Origin: Candidatus Bathyarchaeota archaeon
GTDB taxonomy: Archaea > Thermoproteota > Bathyarchaeia > 40CM-2-53-6
Reading direction: 5' to 3'
Length of the DNA: 12,290 nt
Assembly (NCBI GenBank): GCA_005888695.1
Contig: VBBH01000199.1
Span: 1-12,290, forward strand
Shown here: in pieces, positions 6,911 through 12,290 of the stretch
Numbering within the stretch: the first letter of the stretch is position 1
Layout: each line of letters opens with the position of its first letter
Position numbers and translations under genes: made by a program
The notes under the pieces: model-generated
What the model saw: only the letters and a program-made list of their open reading frames with translations
Databases searched by the model: none
What the model was told of the DNA's origin: nothing

Positions 6911-6918
6911 TATTTTGG
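6911..6918 (+). promoter_or_regulatory. Possible TATA box before the 49-aa ORF
   Basis: TATTTTGG lies 32 bases after the AMMECR1 stop, about 71 nt ahead of the next ATG, which would leave a leader of about 45 nt carrying the dinucleotide repeat and Shine-Dalgarno sequence. It is a weak match and could be chance. Confidence 0.25.
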
Positions 6919-6950
6919 ATCTTGCAAGGTTGGCGGGTGACACGACGACA

Positions 6951-6970
6951 TGTGTGTGTGAGAGAGAGAG
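6951..6970 (+). repeat. (TG)5(AG)5 dinucleotide repeat
   Basis: Five TG units run directly into five AG units, ending just before the GGAGGAG ribosome binding site of the 49-aa ORF. Such a run is unusual in a compact archaeal genome. It could vary in length by slippage, but only one allele is seen here. Confidence 0.85.
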
Positions 6971-6984
6971 CGGAGGAGAACGAC

Positions 6985-7134
6985 ATGGTCGACATAGACT
7001 ACGAGGTACGTCCTGCCCTCTCGGGTCATTGCCCCGATTTCGAGGCACGAGGCTTCGTGGCTGATTCTGCAAAAATTGTCAGAGTATTTCCGAAATGGAC
7101 TACTCTTGGGGAGATTACGATTATCGAGGACTAG
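6985..7134 (+). CDS. Small hypothetical protein, 49 aa
   Basis: The ATG at 6985 is preceded by a strong GGAGGAG at 6972-6978 with suitable spacing, which favours this start over a TTG at 6922 in the same frame that would add 21 basic residues encoded partly by the TG/AG repeat. The product has a single Cys (GHCPDF), acidic ends, and the stretch AKIVRVFPKWTTLGEITI in its C-terminal half. I do not recognise a family; the piece RVFPKWT recalls short motifs in larger archaeal proteins but is too little for a claim. It has no membrane segment. It may be a genuine small protein or the remnant of a longer one. The good ribosome binding site supports translation. Confidence 0.55.
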   Translation: MVDIDYEVRPALSGHCPDFEARGFVADSAKIVRVFPKWTTLGEITIIED

Positions 7135-7203
7135 AGCTTGTGTTTACAAGACAATTTCCCTGGAGTTTGAGCTTAGACTTCAATGATTACCGTAGAAGAC
7201 TAG

Positions 7204-7746
7204 TTGTCGCGTGGATTCTCCAGTTTCAGGCGTCTCAGTTACAACATGGTAATAGATTCTGTGCTTGTTGGTAGATTAACGTCCGAAGGGTTGAGCAATC
7301 TCAAACGCCTGGTCGGTGACGAGAACATCCTCGCCGAGTGCTCGGGCGTCAATTACAACATTTACGTTACGCAATCCCGACTCCTTGTTGGGAAGAGGTT
7401 TACCCTTGGAGAAGCCATCGTTAATGTCCCCCATACAAATATCAGCACCCTAGAACTGATCACTAAGAGTCTAATTCCCCAATTGACACTGGCAATCCTA
7501 GCGGGATCAGGCGCCGCTCTAGTGTGGTGGTTCCCGGGTCAACAACGCATGGCACTTCCTCTCTACCCGTACGACTACGTTGTTATTGCGATAAGTGCAA
7601 TATTCCTTGGAGCCTTGCTTGGGATGTGGTGGAGGAAACGAATTGCGGTGCTAAGAATCGGAATCGTCGGCAACCACGATCCCATTACAGTCAAGCTAGT
7701 AAGCAGTTCCAAGGCCGCTGGCGTCTTCCGAGCATTGAAAGACTAA
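7204..7746 (+). CDS. PH-like domain membrane protein with two inserted helices
   Basis: This encodes 180 residues from TTG 7204; the ATG at 7246 (residue 15) is an equally plausible start, and neither has a Shine-Dalgarno sequence. The region around 40-85 alternates beta-strand-like segments (NILAECSGVNYNIYVTQSRL, LVGKR, AIVNVPHTNISTLEL) in the manner of bacterial/archaeal PH-like domains. Two membrane helices follow at about 91-110 and 124-143, and after RKR the protein returns to strand-like sequence (VLRIGIVG, PITVKLVSSS) and a last helix (KAAGVFRALKD) that resembles the end of a PH domain. So the domain appears to be interrupted by a hairpin of helices. The positive RKR after helix 2 places both soluble parts in the cytoplasm. 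Membrane association is well supported; the PH assignment is from pattern only, and the function is unknown. Confidence 0.72.
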   Translation: MSRGFSSFRRLSYNMVIDSVLVGRLTSEGLSNLKRLVGDENILAECSGVNYNIYVTQSRLLVGKRFTLGEAIVNVPHTNISTLELITKSLIPQLTLAILAGSGAALVWWFPGQQRMALPLYPYDYVVIAISAIFLGALLGMWWRKRIAVLRIGIVGNHDPITVKLVSSSKAAGVFRALKD

Positions 7747-7783
7747 AACACATCTCCGCGCAGTCCTAGAAACGAACAGAATA

Positions 7784-8566
7784 TTGTCGGAGATCAAAGA
7801 AGGAAGTCACATCCTGCTCTATCAAGACACTAGGAGGCAGTGGATAACCACAGCATCCAAACAGAGGTTCCATACCCACAAAGGATACGTAGATCTTGAC
7901 AAGCTTCTTGGCATGAGATACGGTGACATCATCAAGACGAGTAAGGGCTTGACATTGTCAGTATTCAAGCCAAGAATAATGGACATGGTCCAAAGCTTCG
8001 ACCGACCAACACAGATCCTTTATCCAAAAGACATCGCCTACGCCGTCTACCAGTTAGGACTGAGACCCGGAGACACAGTTTTAGAAGTCGGCACAGGAAG
8101 CGGAGCAATGACAGTCTCAATAGCGCAGGCAGTCTGGCCAGACGGGCATGTACATACCTACGAGATGAGGCCAGAGTTTGCTGAAGCTGCAAAGGCCAAC
8201 ATTGCGAAGACGGGACTCGGTGACGCGATTACACAACATCTGAAGGACCCTTCAGAAGGTTTTGATGAGAAGAACGTTACTGCAGTTGTTGTGGACCTGG
8301 GCGATCCATGGAAAATGTCAGGTTCCGCTTACCGCGCTTTGATGCCGGGAGGAATGCTGGCAGCCTTTACTCCAACGACCAACCAGCTCGAAAAGCTAGT
8401 GGCTAGCCTTCGTGAGAGTGGCTTTCTTGTTGTTGAGAGTGTTGAGCTGATGCTTCGTGAAATCAGAGGAGAGACAGGTAAGGTAAGACCAGAGACGAGA
8501 ATGATCGGCCATACGGCCTACATAACCATCGCGAGAAAGATGCTTAACGAGCCTCCAGTCAGGTAG
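7784..8566 (+). CDS. trmI: tRNA (adenine-N1)-methyltransferase TrmI (m1A57/58)
   Basis: TrmI uses S-adenosylmethionine to methylate N1 of adenine 58 (and 57 in some archaea) in the T-loop of tRNA, stabilising the L-shape; the enzyme is a homotetramer. The 260 residues fit the family. The N-terminal beta-rich domain is followed by QILYPKDIAYAV (77-88), motif I VLEVGTGSGAMT (99-110), the acidic residue of motif II in YEMRPEF (about 127), the catalytic-site motif DLGDPW (171-176), and the C-terminal VRPETRMIGHTAYITIARK-type signature. The start is TTG at 7784 with no visible Shine-Dalgarno sequence; the next in-frame ATG (residue 44) would remove most of the N-terminal domain. The gene lies 37 nt after the PH-like gene and may share its transcript. 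Confidence 0.95.
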   Translation: MSEIKEGSHILLYQDTRRQWITTASKQRFHTHKGYVDLDKLLGMRYGDIIKTSKGLTLSVFKPRIMDMVQSFDRPTQILYPKDIAYAVYQLGLRPGDTVLEVGTGSGAMTVSIAQAVWPDGHVHTYEMRPEFAEAAKANIAKTGLGDAITQHLKDPSEGFDEKNVTAVVVDLGDPWKMSGSAYRALMPGGMLAAFTPTTNQLEKLVASLRESGFLVVESVELMLREIRGETGKVRPETRMIGHTAYITIARKMLNEPPVR

Positions 8567-8586
8567 AATGCTCGCGGGCTAATTAT

Positions 8587-8594
8587 CTATATAC
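8587..8594 (+). promoter_or_regulatory. TATA-like element between trmI and the small membrane protein
   Basis: TCTATATAC spans 8586-8594. As sequence it is a good TATA match, but its position would place transcription start near 8616, inside the longest version of the downstream ORF. It may be a true internal promoter that selects TTG 8637, or simply AT-rich spacer. Confidence 0.35.
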
Positions 8595-8603
8595 TGGGAA
8601 TCC

Positions 8604-8876
8604 TTGCCAGTCTATCAAAGACGAGACGATCGGAAATTGGAATCCATCGGAGTTGGCAGGGAAGAGATCCGGATAGCTCTCAGAATCGTTGCAATTGTTG
8701 CTGGTGGAATGCTAATGGTGTTACCAGCATACATCAACCAAACCCTTTTTGGAAGGCTTAGAATATCCGTGCCGGTCTCCTTAGCTATCAGCCTTCAACT
8801 CTTCGTCCTTGGAGTATTGTTGTTCATCGCGGCGATAGGTCCAGCACGACTTGAAAGACTTGCAAGAGCCGAATAA
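8604..8876 (+). CDS. Small two-helix membrane protein, hypothetical
   Basis: This encodes 90 residues from TTG 8604. The first 23 are charged (YQRRDDRKLE), then two hydrophobic helices lie at about 24-44 and 56-79, with a short loop containing NQTLFGRLR, and a basic/acidic helical end (ARLERLARAE). No family is recognised. The TATA-like CTATATAC at 8587-8594 sits so close to the TTG at 8604 that a transcript started from it would omit that codon; in that case the in-frame TTG at 8637 would be the start and the protein would have 79 residues, still with both helices. Alternatively the gene is read through from trmI, 37 nt upstream. It ends 12 bp before the convergent nucS stop. Confidence 0.65.
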   Translation: MPVYQRRDDRKLESIGVGREEIRIALRIVAIVAGGMLMVLPAYINQTLFGRLRISVPVSLAISLQLFVLGVLLFIAAIGPARLERLARAE

Positions 8877-8888
8877 TACAAACCATCC

Positions 8889-9665
8889 CTATTCCTTCAA
8901 CCAGCCCTTGAGCACTTGTTGCCGCTCAGAGATCGCCTGTCTTCGGAGAACCTCCGCACATTTCTGGAGGCTTAACTGCTTGTATTCGAACCCCATCTTT
9001 GAAAGTAACGTCTGAGCGCCCTTTGCAAGGCCCGGAGCGACGATCATGGGGCGGAGTTTCCTTCCCGGCCTCGGCTGAATGTATTTCAGATACTCGGCGA
9101 GTTGCTTTACGGCCGACACTCCTGCGGGATCCTTCTTTATCTCAATAACAACAGCATTTCCTTTGCGGTCTACTCCGTAAATGTCGACGAAGCCAGGTTC
9201 CACGCGTCTTTCATATTCGATGACTTCCAAGCCAGCCTCAATGATACTGGGCTGCAATACTATGGCTTTCTGCATATCTTCCTCGCTAGCGTGGAGATGA
9301 AACTCTGCTTCATCGAGCAATCGGAAATTTGTCAAGAGACCAATTTTACTTATCGAAATGTTAAGACTCTCTAGAGGGTTCGTTCGGACAGCTCTGACAA
9401 GGAGTCGATCCTTAGAGAGATGCGCCTGGACGATACCACCGCCAGGTTGCCAATTCACCGGCCGATAATCAGTCGATCGATGGATCAGTAGGCATCCGTC
9501 TTCTTTGATAATGATCAACCTTTCACCTTCCCCTAGATGACTGCCTGTCCGACCGGAATAATGAACCTCACAAGAAGCTACGATCACGATGATCATGCGG
9601 GATTCGAGAGACTTGACCAACATATCTTGAGCGTCCTTTAGAGATGGAGAGTTGAGAATGGTCAA
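8889..9665 (-). CDS. nucS: Mismatch-specific endonuclease EndoMS/NucS
   Basis: NucS/EndoMS is a homodimeric endonuclease that cuts both strands at certain mismatches in archaea and actinobacteria lacking MutS-MutL. Length is 258 residues, normal for the family. The N-terminal beta domain has SCEVHYSGR, LGEGERLIIIKEDG and the conserved NWQPGG (71-76). The RecB-like nuclease domain has GFVDIYG with Asp161, and IEIKK with Glu175 and Lys177, the D-ExK catalytic set, then QLAEYLKY. The C-terminus has Q249-x2-L252-x2-W255-L256, a match to a PCNA-interacting (PIP) box. The TTG at 9665 is chosen because residues upstream in the frame are unrelated to NucS and the first family-like segment (ILNSPSLKDA) follows it directly. 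It is divergent from the methyltransferase, with both promoters in the gap. Confidence 0.95.
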   Translation of the reverse strand: MTILNSPSLKDAQDMLVKSLESRMIIVIVASCEVHYSGRTGSHLGEGERLIIIKEDGCLLIHRSTDYRPVNWQPGGGIVQAHLSKDRLLVRAVRTNPLESLNISISKIGLLTNFRLLDEAEFHLHASEEDMQKAIVLQPSIIEAGLEVIEYERRVEPGFVDIYGVDRKGNAVVIEIKKDPAGVSAVKQLAEYLKYIQPRPGRKLRPMIVAPGLAKGAQTLLSKMGFEYKQLSLQKCAEVLRRQAISERQQVLKGWLKE

Positions 9666-9695
9666 AGGTGATCGGCCATGTTCCTGATGGGCGAA

Positions 9696-9703
9696 TAGTA
9701 TTA
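9696..9703 (-). promoter_or_regulatory. TATA-like box for nucS
   Basis: The minus strand reads TAATACTA, centred about 35 nt upstream of the nucS TTG, the same geometry as for the CBS and lsm genes. A leader of about 9 nt without a Shine-Dalgarno sequence would result. Confidence 0.4.
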
Positions 9704-9720
9704 GAGTGGAGACCGTTAAG

Positions 9721-9728
9721 GATATATC
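9721..9728 (+). promoter_or_regulatory. TATA-like element near the methyltransferase start
   Basis: GATATATC is a good TATA-like string on either strand, because it is palindromic. Its centre is only about 13 nt before the TTG at 9737, too near for that codon to lie within the transcript. Either transcription begins elsewhere or the protein starts later. Confidence 0.3.
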
Positions 9729-9736
9729 AGCATAGG

Positions 9737-10288
9737 TTGCCGGCACTGCGCCCGCGTGAAGTTCGGGAATACTACGATCGACTGTCAAAAAGTTACAGCA
9801 TGCTCTATGGTCCAGAGCAGGCGATGAAGCATGGGAAGCTCCTCGAGAGAATGGGGAAACGGAAGTACGATGTTTTTGTAGACATTGGATGTGGGGACGG
9901 AGTGCTGCTCTCGAAAGTCCGTCACCGATCCAGCCTTCTGGTGGGACTCGATTTTTCTCCTGGAATGTTGGAGAAGGCAAGATATGTCTTGGAGGGGGGA
10001 GCAAGTCTTGTTCGGGGAGACGCCAGGCATCTACCGTTTCGGGATAGAGTTGCAGATTGCGTAGTATCAATCTCTCTATCAGAAAGAGGCAATGTCGAGG
10101 TGTTAGCCTCTGAGGTTGCGAGAATCGCGAGAAGTGATGCGAACGTTCTTCTCAGCGTGATCAATCCCGATGGTTCACAGCTCACCGAGTTTCCGGGGCT
10201 GACACTCCTTGACCAAAGCCCGATTTCAACTCGGGAAACCTTGTTTATTCTGTCAAAAAGTGGTAGGCCTATGCTTAAGAACGAGTAG
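9737..10288 (+). CDS. Class I SAM-dependent methyltransferase
   Basis: This encodes 183 residues from TTG 9737. The N-terminal VREYYDRLSKSYSMLYGPEQ is a common lead-in of small Rossmann methyltransferases. Motif I is VFVDIGCGDGVLL at about 47-58, the acidic residue ending strand 2 is Asp72 in GLDFSPGMLEKAR, and GDARHLPF at 94-101 is the usual adenine-side motif. The later strands (DCVVSISL, NVLLSVINPDG) complete the fold, though the protein is short and the substrate-binding part is small, so the substrate cannot be named. Starts are uncertain: GTG 9668 would add 23 residues and bring the gene within 2 bp of nucS, and ATG 9800 would cut the lead-in. A small zinc-ribbon gene follows after 23 nt. 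Confidence 0.82.
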   Translation: MPALRPREVREYYDRLSKSYSMLYGPEQAMKHGKLLERMGKRKYDVFVDIGCGDGVLLSKVRHRSSLLVGLDFSPGMLEKARYVLEGGASLVRGDARHLPFRDRVADCVVSISLSERGNVEVLASEVARIARSDANVLLSVINPDGSQLTEFPGLTLLDQSPISTRETLFILSKSGRPMLKNE

Positions 10289-10311
10289 AGCGGAATGGAC
10301 GAGGGAAGATA

Positions 10312-10452
10312 ATGTCAGGGTGTTCACACCAGTGGCGTGGAAGAGGGCAGATGGCCAGATGCATGAGATGTGGGAAACTCAAGTCGGAGTTTAGACGCGA
10401 GCAACACGAACAGAAGATGGCCGCGAAGAACTCCTCTACTGACGAAGAATAA
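10312..10452 (+). CDS. Tiny zinc-finger-like protein, 46 aa
   Basis: The ATG at 10312 has GAGGGAAG just upstream, a good ribosome binding site, and the frame runs 46 codons to TAA at 10450. The N-terminal half has Cys4-x-His6-x10-Cys17-x2-Cys20 in the context CSHQWRGRGQ...RCMRCGKLK, a plausible single zinc-binding site of the C-x-H/C-x2-C kind common in small archaeal proteins. The remainder is polar and charged (EFRREQHEQKMAAKN), ending SSTDEE. It is not ribosomal protein L37e, the zinc protein often found beside archaeal lsm genes, because that protein has four Cys in another spacing. It lies 23 nt after the methyltransferase and before lsm, so a nucleic-acid-related role is reasonable but unproven. 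Confidence 0.7.
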   Translation: MSGCSHQWRGRGQMARCMRCGKLKSEFRREQHEQKMAAKNSSTDEE

Positions 10453-10478
10453 TCGGCTGCTATACAATTGCAAAAAGT

Positions 10479-10485
10479 CTTTTAG
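10479..10485 (+). promoter_or_regulatory. TATA-like box for lsm
   Basis: CTTTTAG follows an A-rich AAAAAG that could act as BRE. The centre is about 38 nt upstream of the TTG chosen for lsm, matching the CBS and nucS promoters. A second AT-rich string, CTATACAA, lies at 10460-10467 and is less well placed. Confidence 0.42.
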
Positions 10486-10519
10486 GGACAAGTCGAAGCA
10501 GCAGGTTCAAGAAGCCGTC

Positions 10520-10759
10520 TTGGAACCCTCTAGGAAGCCGCTGAATCTTCTAGTGAGAAAACTGAACGGAGACGTTGCCGTCCGACTGAAGAATGATTGC
10601 GAATATCGCGGCAAGATGATAGACTGCGACAGTCACATGAACATCATCCTCGACGGGGCACGTGAATACCGAGGCGGGGACCCAGCAACGAACTTTGGAA
10701 GCCTTATCGTCCGAGGAAGTAATGTCCTCTATATTTGCGTAAACCCCCCTGGTCAATAG
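10520..10759 (+). CDS. Sm-like (LSm) RNA-binding protein
   Basis: Archaeal LSm proteins form heptameric rings that bind U-rich RNA and take part in RNA processing and stability. The product has 79 residues from TTG 10520, the usual length. A short N-terminal helix (RKPLNLLVR) leads into the Sm1 motif: GDVAVRLKN, EYRGKMIDCDSHMNIIL with the RNA-contacting Asp37-x-His39-Met-Asn41, and Sm2 with LIVRGSNVLYI containing Arg65-Gly66-x-Asn68. Extending the frame upstream to 10370 would add 50 residues that overlap the zinc-finger ORF and do not belong to the family. The next in-frame start (GTG in LLVRKL) would cut the helix. The TATA-like box upstream supports the TTG. Confidence 0.93.
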   Translation: MEPSRKPLNLLVRKLNGDVAVRLKNDCEYRGKMIDCDSHMNIILDGAREYRGGDPATNFGSLIVRGSNVLYICVNPPGQ

Positions 10760-10844
10760 CTGATCAACCATCTCGATTTCTGCTGAAGACTGACTCCCTA
10801 GAGAATCTAGCATTTTCTACGTCAGATGCCGGTCAGTCATCATC

Positions 10845-10852
10845 TTTATTTT
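10845..10852 (+). promoter_or_regulatory. TATA-like box for trpS
   Basis: TTTATTTT is the most AT-rich segment of the 160-bp gap between lsm and trpS. It lies about 71 nt before the trpS ATG, leaving a leader near 45 nt that contains the purine-rich AGGAAGAGG. The rest of the gap shows no gene. Confidence 0.4.
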
Positions 10853-10919
10853 CAAAGTGTCTGATTCCTTCCTCCGGCACGAAGCGTGGTAGGGTCACAG
10901 GAAGAGGTCTAAGATAGGG

Positions 10920-12074
10920 ATGACGGACAAGAAGTTTGTCGTAACCCCATGGGAAGTAGCTGGGGCGGTGGATTATGACCGTCTCATTCGGGAATTCGGA
11001 ACTCAGCCTATCAGTCCCGAGTTGGCGACGCGATTGGAGGTGCTTCTGGGACCCGCAAGCTATCTCGTCCGGAGAAAGATCTTCTTTTCCCATAGAGACC
11101 TGAACCTAGTCCTGAAAGACTACGATAAAGGCAGAGGATTCTTCCTCTATACTGGGCGAGGTCCAAGCGGGCCCATGCACATTGGCCACATAGGCCAATT
11201 CTACTTCACAAAGTTACTCCAGGACGAGTTCAAGACTAATGTCTACATTCAGATCACGGACGATGAAAAGTTCCTCGAGGTGAAAAGAAACCTCGCATAC
11301 ATGGATACACAACACTGGGCGGACGAAAACATACTCGATATCATCGCAACTGGTTTCGACCCAGACCGGACATTCATACTACAGGACACGGAGTTCGTTG
11401 GACACGCTTACCCATTGATTCTCAAGATCGCAAAACGGATAAATTACAACCTCACGAAGGCAGTTTTCGGGTTCACTGGCGAAACAAACGTTGGCATGAT
11501 ATTCTATCCGAGCATACAGATCCTGCCAAGCCTCTTGGAGAAGCGGCGGTGCCTGATACCATCTGCAATTGATCAGGATCCTTATTGGAGGATTCAGAGA
11601 GATATTGCCGAAGGACTTGGATACTTCAAAGCGGCGGCCGTACATAGTAAGTTTCTCCCGCCGCTGACAGGAACGCAGGATAAAATGAGTTCTTCTAAAC
11701 CGGAGACCGCCATATATCTCAACGATGATGATAAGACGGTACGAACGAAGATCAACAAACATGCTTTCTCAGGTGGTCAGGCAACAGTTGAAGAGCATCG
11801 GCGGCTAGGCGGCAATCCGGACCTCGATGTCCCCTTCCAATGGTTGTACATGTTCTTCGAACCCGATGATTCGAAGCTTGAGAAGACACGAGAGGACTAC
11901 CGTTCCGGTCGATTGCTGACTGGAGAACTAAAGCAGATTCTCGCGGAGAAAGTGATAGGGTTCTTACACGAACACAGACATAGAAGAGAAGCGGCCCGGG
12001 CCAAGGTAAGGCAATTCAAGTACGACGGTGTACTTGCACAAAAAATGTGGAAGACTGATTTTGAGAAGCTTTAG
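10920..12074 (+). CDS. trpS: Tryptophanyl-tRNA synthetase, archaeal/eukaryotic type
   Basis: This class I synthetase attaches tryptophan to its tRNA. The 384 residues fit the archaeal enzyme. The N-terminal TPWEVAGAVDYDRLIREFGT (9-28) is the signature of the archaeal/eukaryotic branch and is absent from bacterial TrpRS. The HIGH motif is intact in GPMHIGHIG (HIGH at 87-90), QITDDEKF follows, and KMSSSK lies at 255-260, with TVRTKINKHAFSGG after it, the connecting segment usual in this branch. GPSGPMHIGH and SAIDQDPYWR place it with TrpRS rather than TyrRS. The start is ATG at 10920. The type II methionine aminopeptidase gene begins six bases after its stop, so the two are probably co-transcribed. 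Confidence 0.97.
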   Translation: MTDKKFVVTPWEVAGAVDYDRLIREFGTQPISPELATRLEVLLGPASYLVRRKIFFSHRDLNLVLKDYDKGRGFFLYTGRGPSGPMHIGHIGQFYFTKLLQDEFKTNVYIQITDDEKFLEVKRNLAYMDTQHWADENILDIIATGFDPDRTFILQDTEFVGHAYPLILKIAKRINYNLTKAVFGFTGETNVGMIFYPSIQILPSLLEKRRCLIPSAIDQDPYWRIQRDIAEGLGYFKAAAVHSKFLPPLTGTQDKMSSSKPETAIYLNDDDKTVRTKINKHAFSGGQATVEEHRRLGGNPDLDVPFQWLYMFFEPDDSKLEKTREDYRSGRLLTGELKQILAEKVIGFLHEHRHRREAARAKVRQFKYDGVLAQKMWKTDFEKL

Positions 12075-12080
12075 GAAGCG

Positions 12081-12290
12081 ATGATCACGTTCGATAAGGA
12101 AGGCTTAGAGTCATTTCACAAAGCGGGAGGCATGGTCTCAAAACTGAGGGGGGAAGTCCCTTCTTTGGTCAAGCCTGGAAAGCCGGCGTTAGAGATATGC
12201 GAAGCGGTAGAGGCTCGCATCCGAGCTCTCGGTGGGAAGCCAGCGTTTCCAGTTGGAATAGGAATTAACGATGTGGCCGCACACTATACA
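12081..12290 (+). CDS. map: Methionine aminopeptidase, type II (partial, 3' end outside window)
   Basis: Methionine aminopeptidase removes the initiator methionine from new proteins. Only the first 70 codons are present. They include a helical start, the segment VKPGKPALEICEAVEARI, and GGKPAFPVGIGINDVAAHYT, which matches the conserved block before the metal site in archaeal type II enzymes (the GGxPAFP and N-x-x-AAH patterns). The metal ligands lie beyond the edge. ATG 12081 is preceded by AGGAAG with good spacing, six bases after the trpS stop. Confidence 0.92.
   Translation, partial: MITFDKEGLESFHKAGGMVSKLRGEVPSLVKPGKPALEICEAVEARIRALGGKPAFPVGIGINDVAAHYT

Noticed and set aside
7137..7150. 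CTTGT-GTTT-ACAAG hairpin as a terminator
   Set aside because: The stem is only five base pairs and no T-rich run follows; it may be chance.
9666..10070. N-terminal extension of nucS to give 393 residues
   Set aside because: The extra sequence is antisense to the methyltransferase, has no NucS similarity, and the family begins right after TTG 9665.
10370..10519. N-terminal extension of lsm by 50 residues
   Set aside because: Overlaps the zinc-finger ORF in another frame and exceeds the normal LSm length; the TATA-like box lies inside it.
10735..10917. 60-codon plus ORF between lsm and trpS
   Set aside because: Low-information sequence covering the likely trpS promoter, no ribosome binding site.
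11379..11762. 127-codon minus ORF in trpS
   Set aside because: Antisense shadow of a well-conserved synthetase.

Overview
The window is from an archaeon. It carries RadA, an Sm-like (LSm) RNA-binding protein, an archaeal/eukaryotic-type tryptophanyl-tRNA synthetase, archaeal TrmI, EndoMS/NucS mismatch endonuclease, a Mut7-C RNase-domain protein, an AMMECR1-domain protein, an EMC6-like membrane protein and the start of a type II methionine aminopeptidase. This mix, together with AT-rich TATA-like boxes and many leader-poor genes, fits a TACK-type lineage (Nitrososphaeria/Bathyarchaeia-like). That placement is an inference from gene content, not from phylogeny.

Layout, left to right. (1) 1-1718, minus strand: a translationally coupled pair of two-helix membrane proteins. 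The second has a very long Pro/Gln/Ser-rich tail and runs off the left edge. (2) 1948-3382, plus: radA and an overlapping 157-aa protein with an internal repeat, converging with (3) the EMC6-like gene at 3357-3719, minus. (4) 3838-6879, plus: a compact run of CBS/zinc-ribbon protein, dihydroorotase (pyrC), Mut7-C protein and AMMECR1 protein, joined by overlaps or zero spacing. (5) 6985-8876, plus: a 49-aa ORF, a PH-like domain split by two membrane helices, trmI, and a small two-helix membrane protein. (6) nucS (minus, 8889-9665), divergent from a SAM-dependent methyltransferase (plus). (7) 10312-12290, plus: a 46-aa zinc-ribbon protein, lsm, trpS and the start of map.

Most genes serve information processing: recombination and mismatch repair (radA, nucS), tRNA modification and charging (trmI, trpS), RNA binding (lsm) and N-terminal methionine removal (map). 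The pyrimidine gene pyrC sits behind a CBS regulator-like protein. I see no mobile element, CRISPR array, tRNA or rRNA.

A striking property is start-codon use. In my start assignments TTG is the commonest initiator, and two gene junctions use the same 4-nt TTGA stop/start overlap. Several first-in-transcript genes have a TATA-like box centred about 32-38 nt upstream of the start and no Shine-Dalgarno sequence, which suggests very short leaders. The least explained parts are the 2-TM/disordered-tail pair at the left, the radA-overlapping gene, and the two tiny ORFs of 46 and 49 aa.
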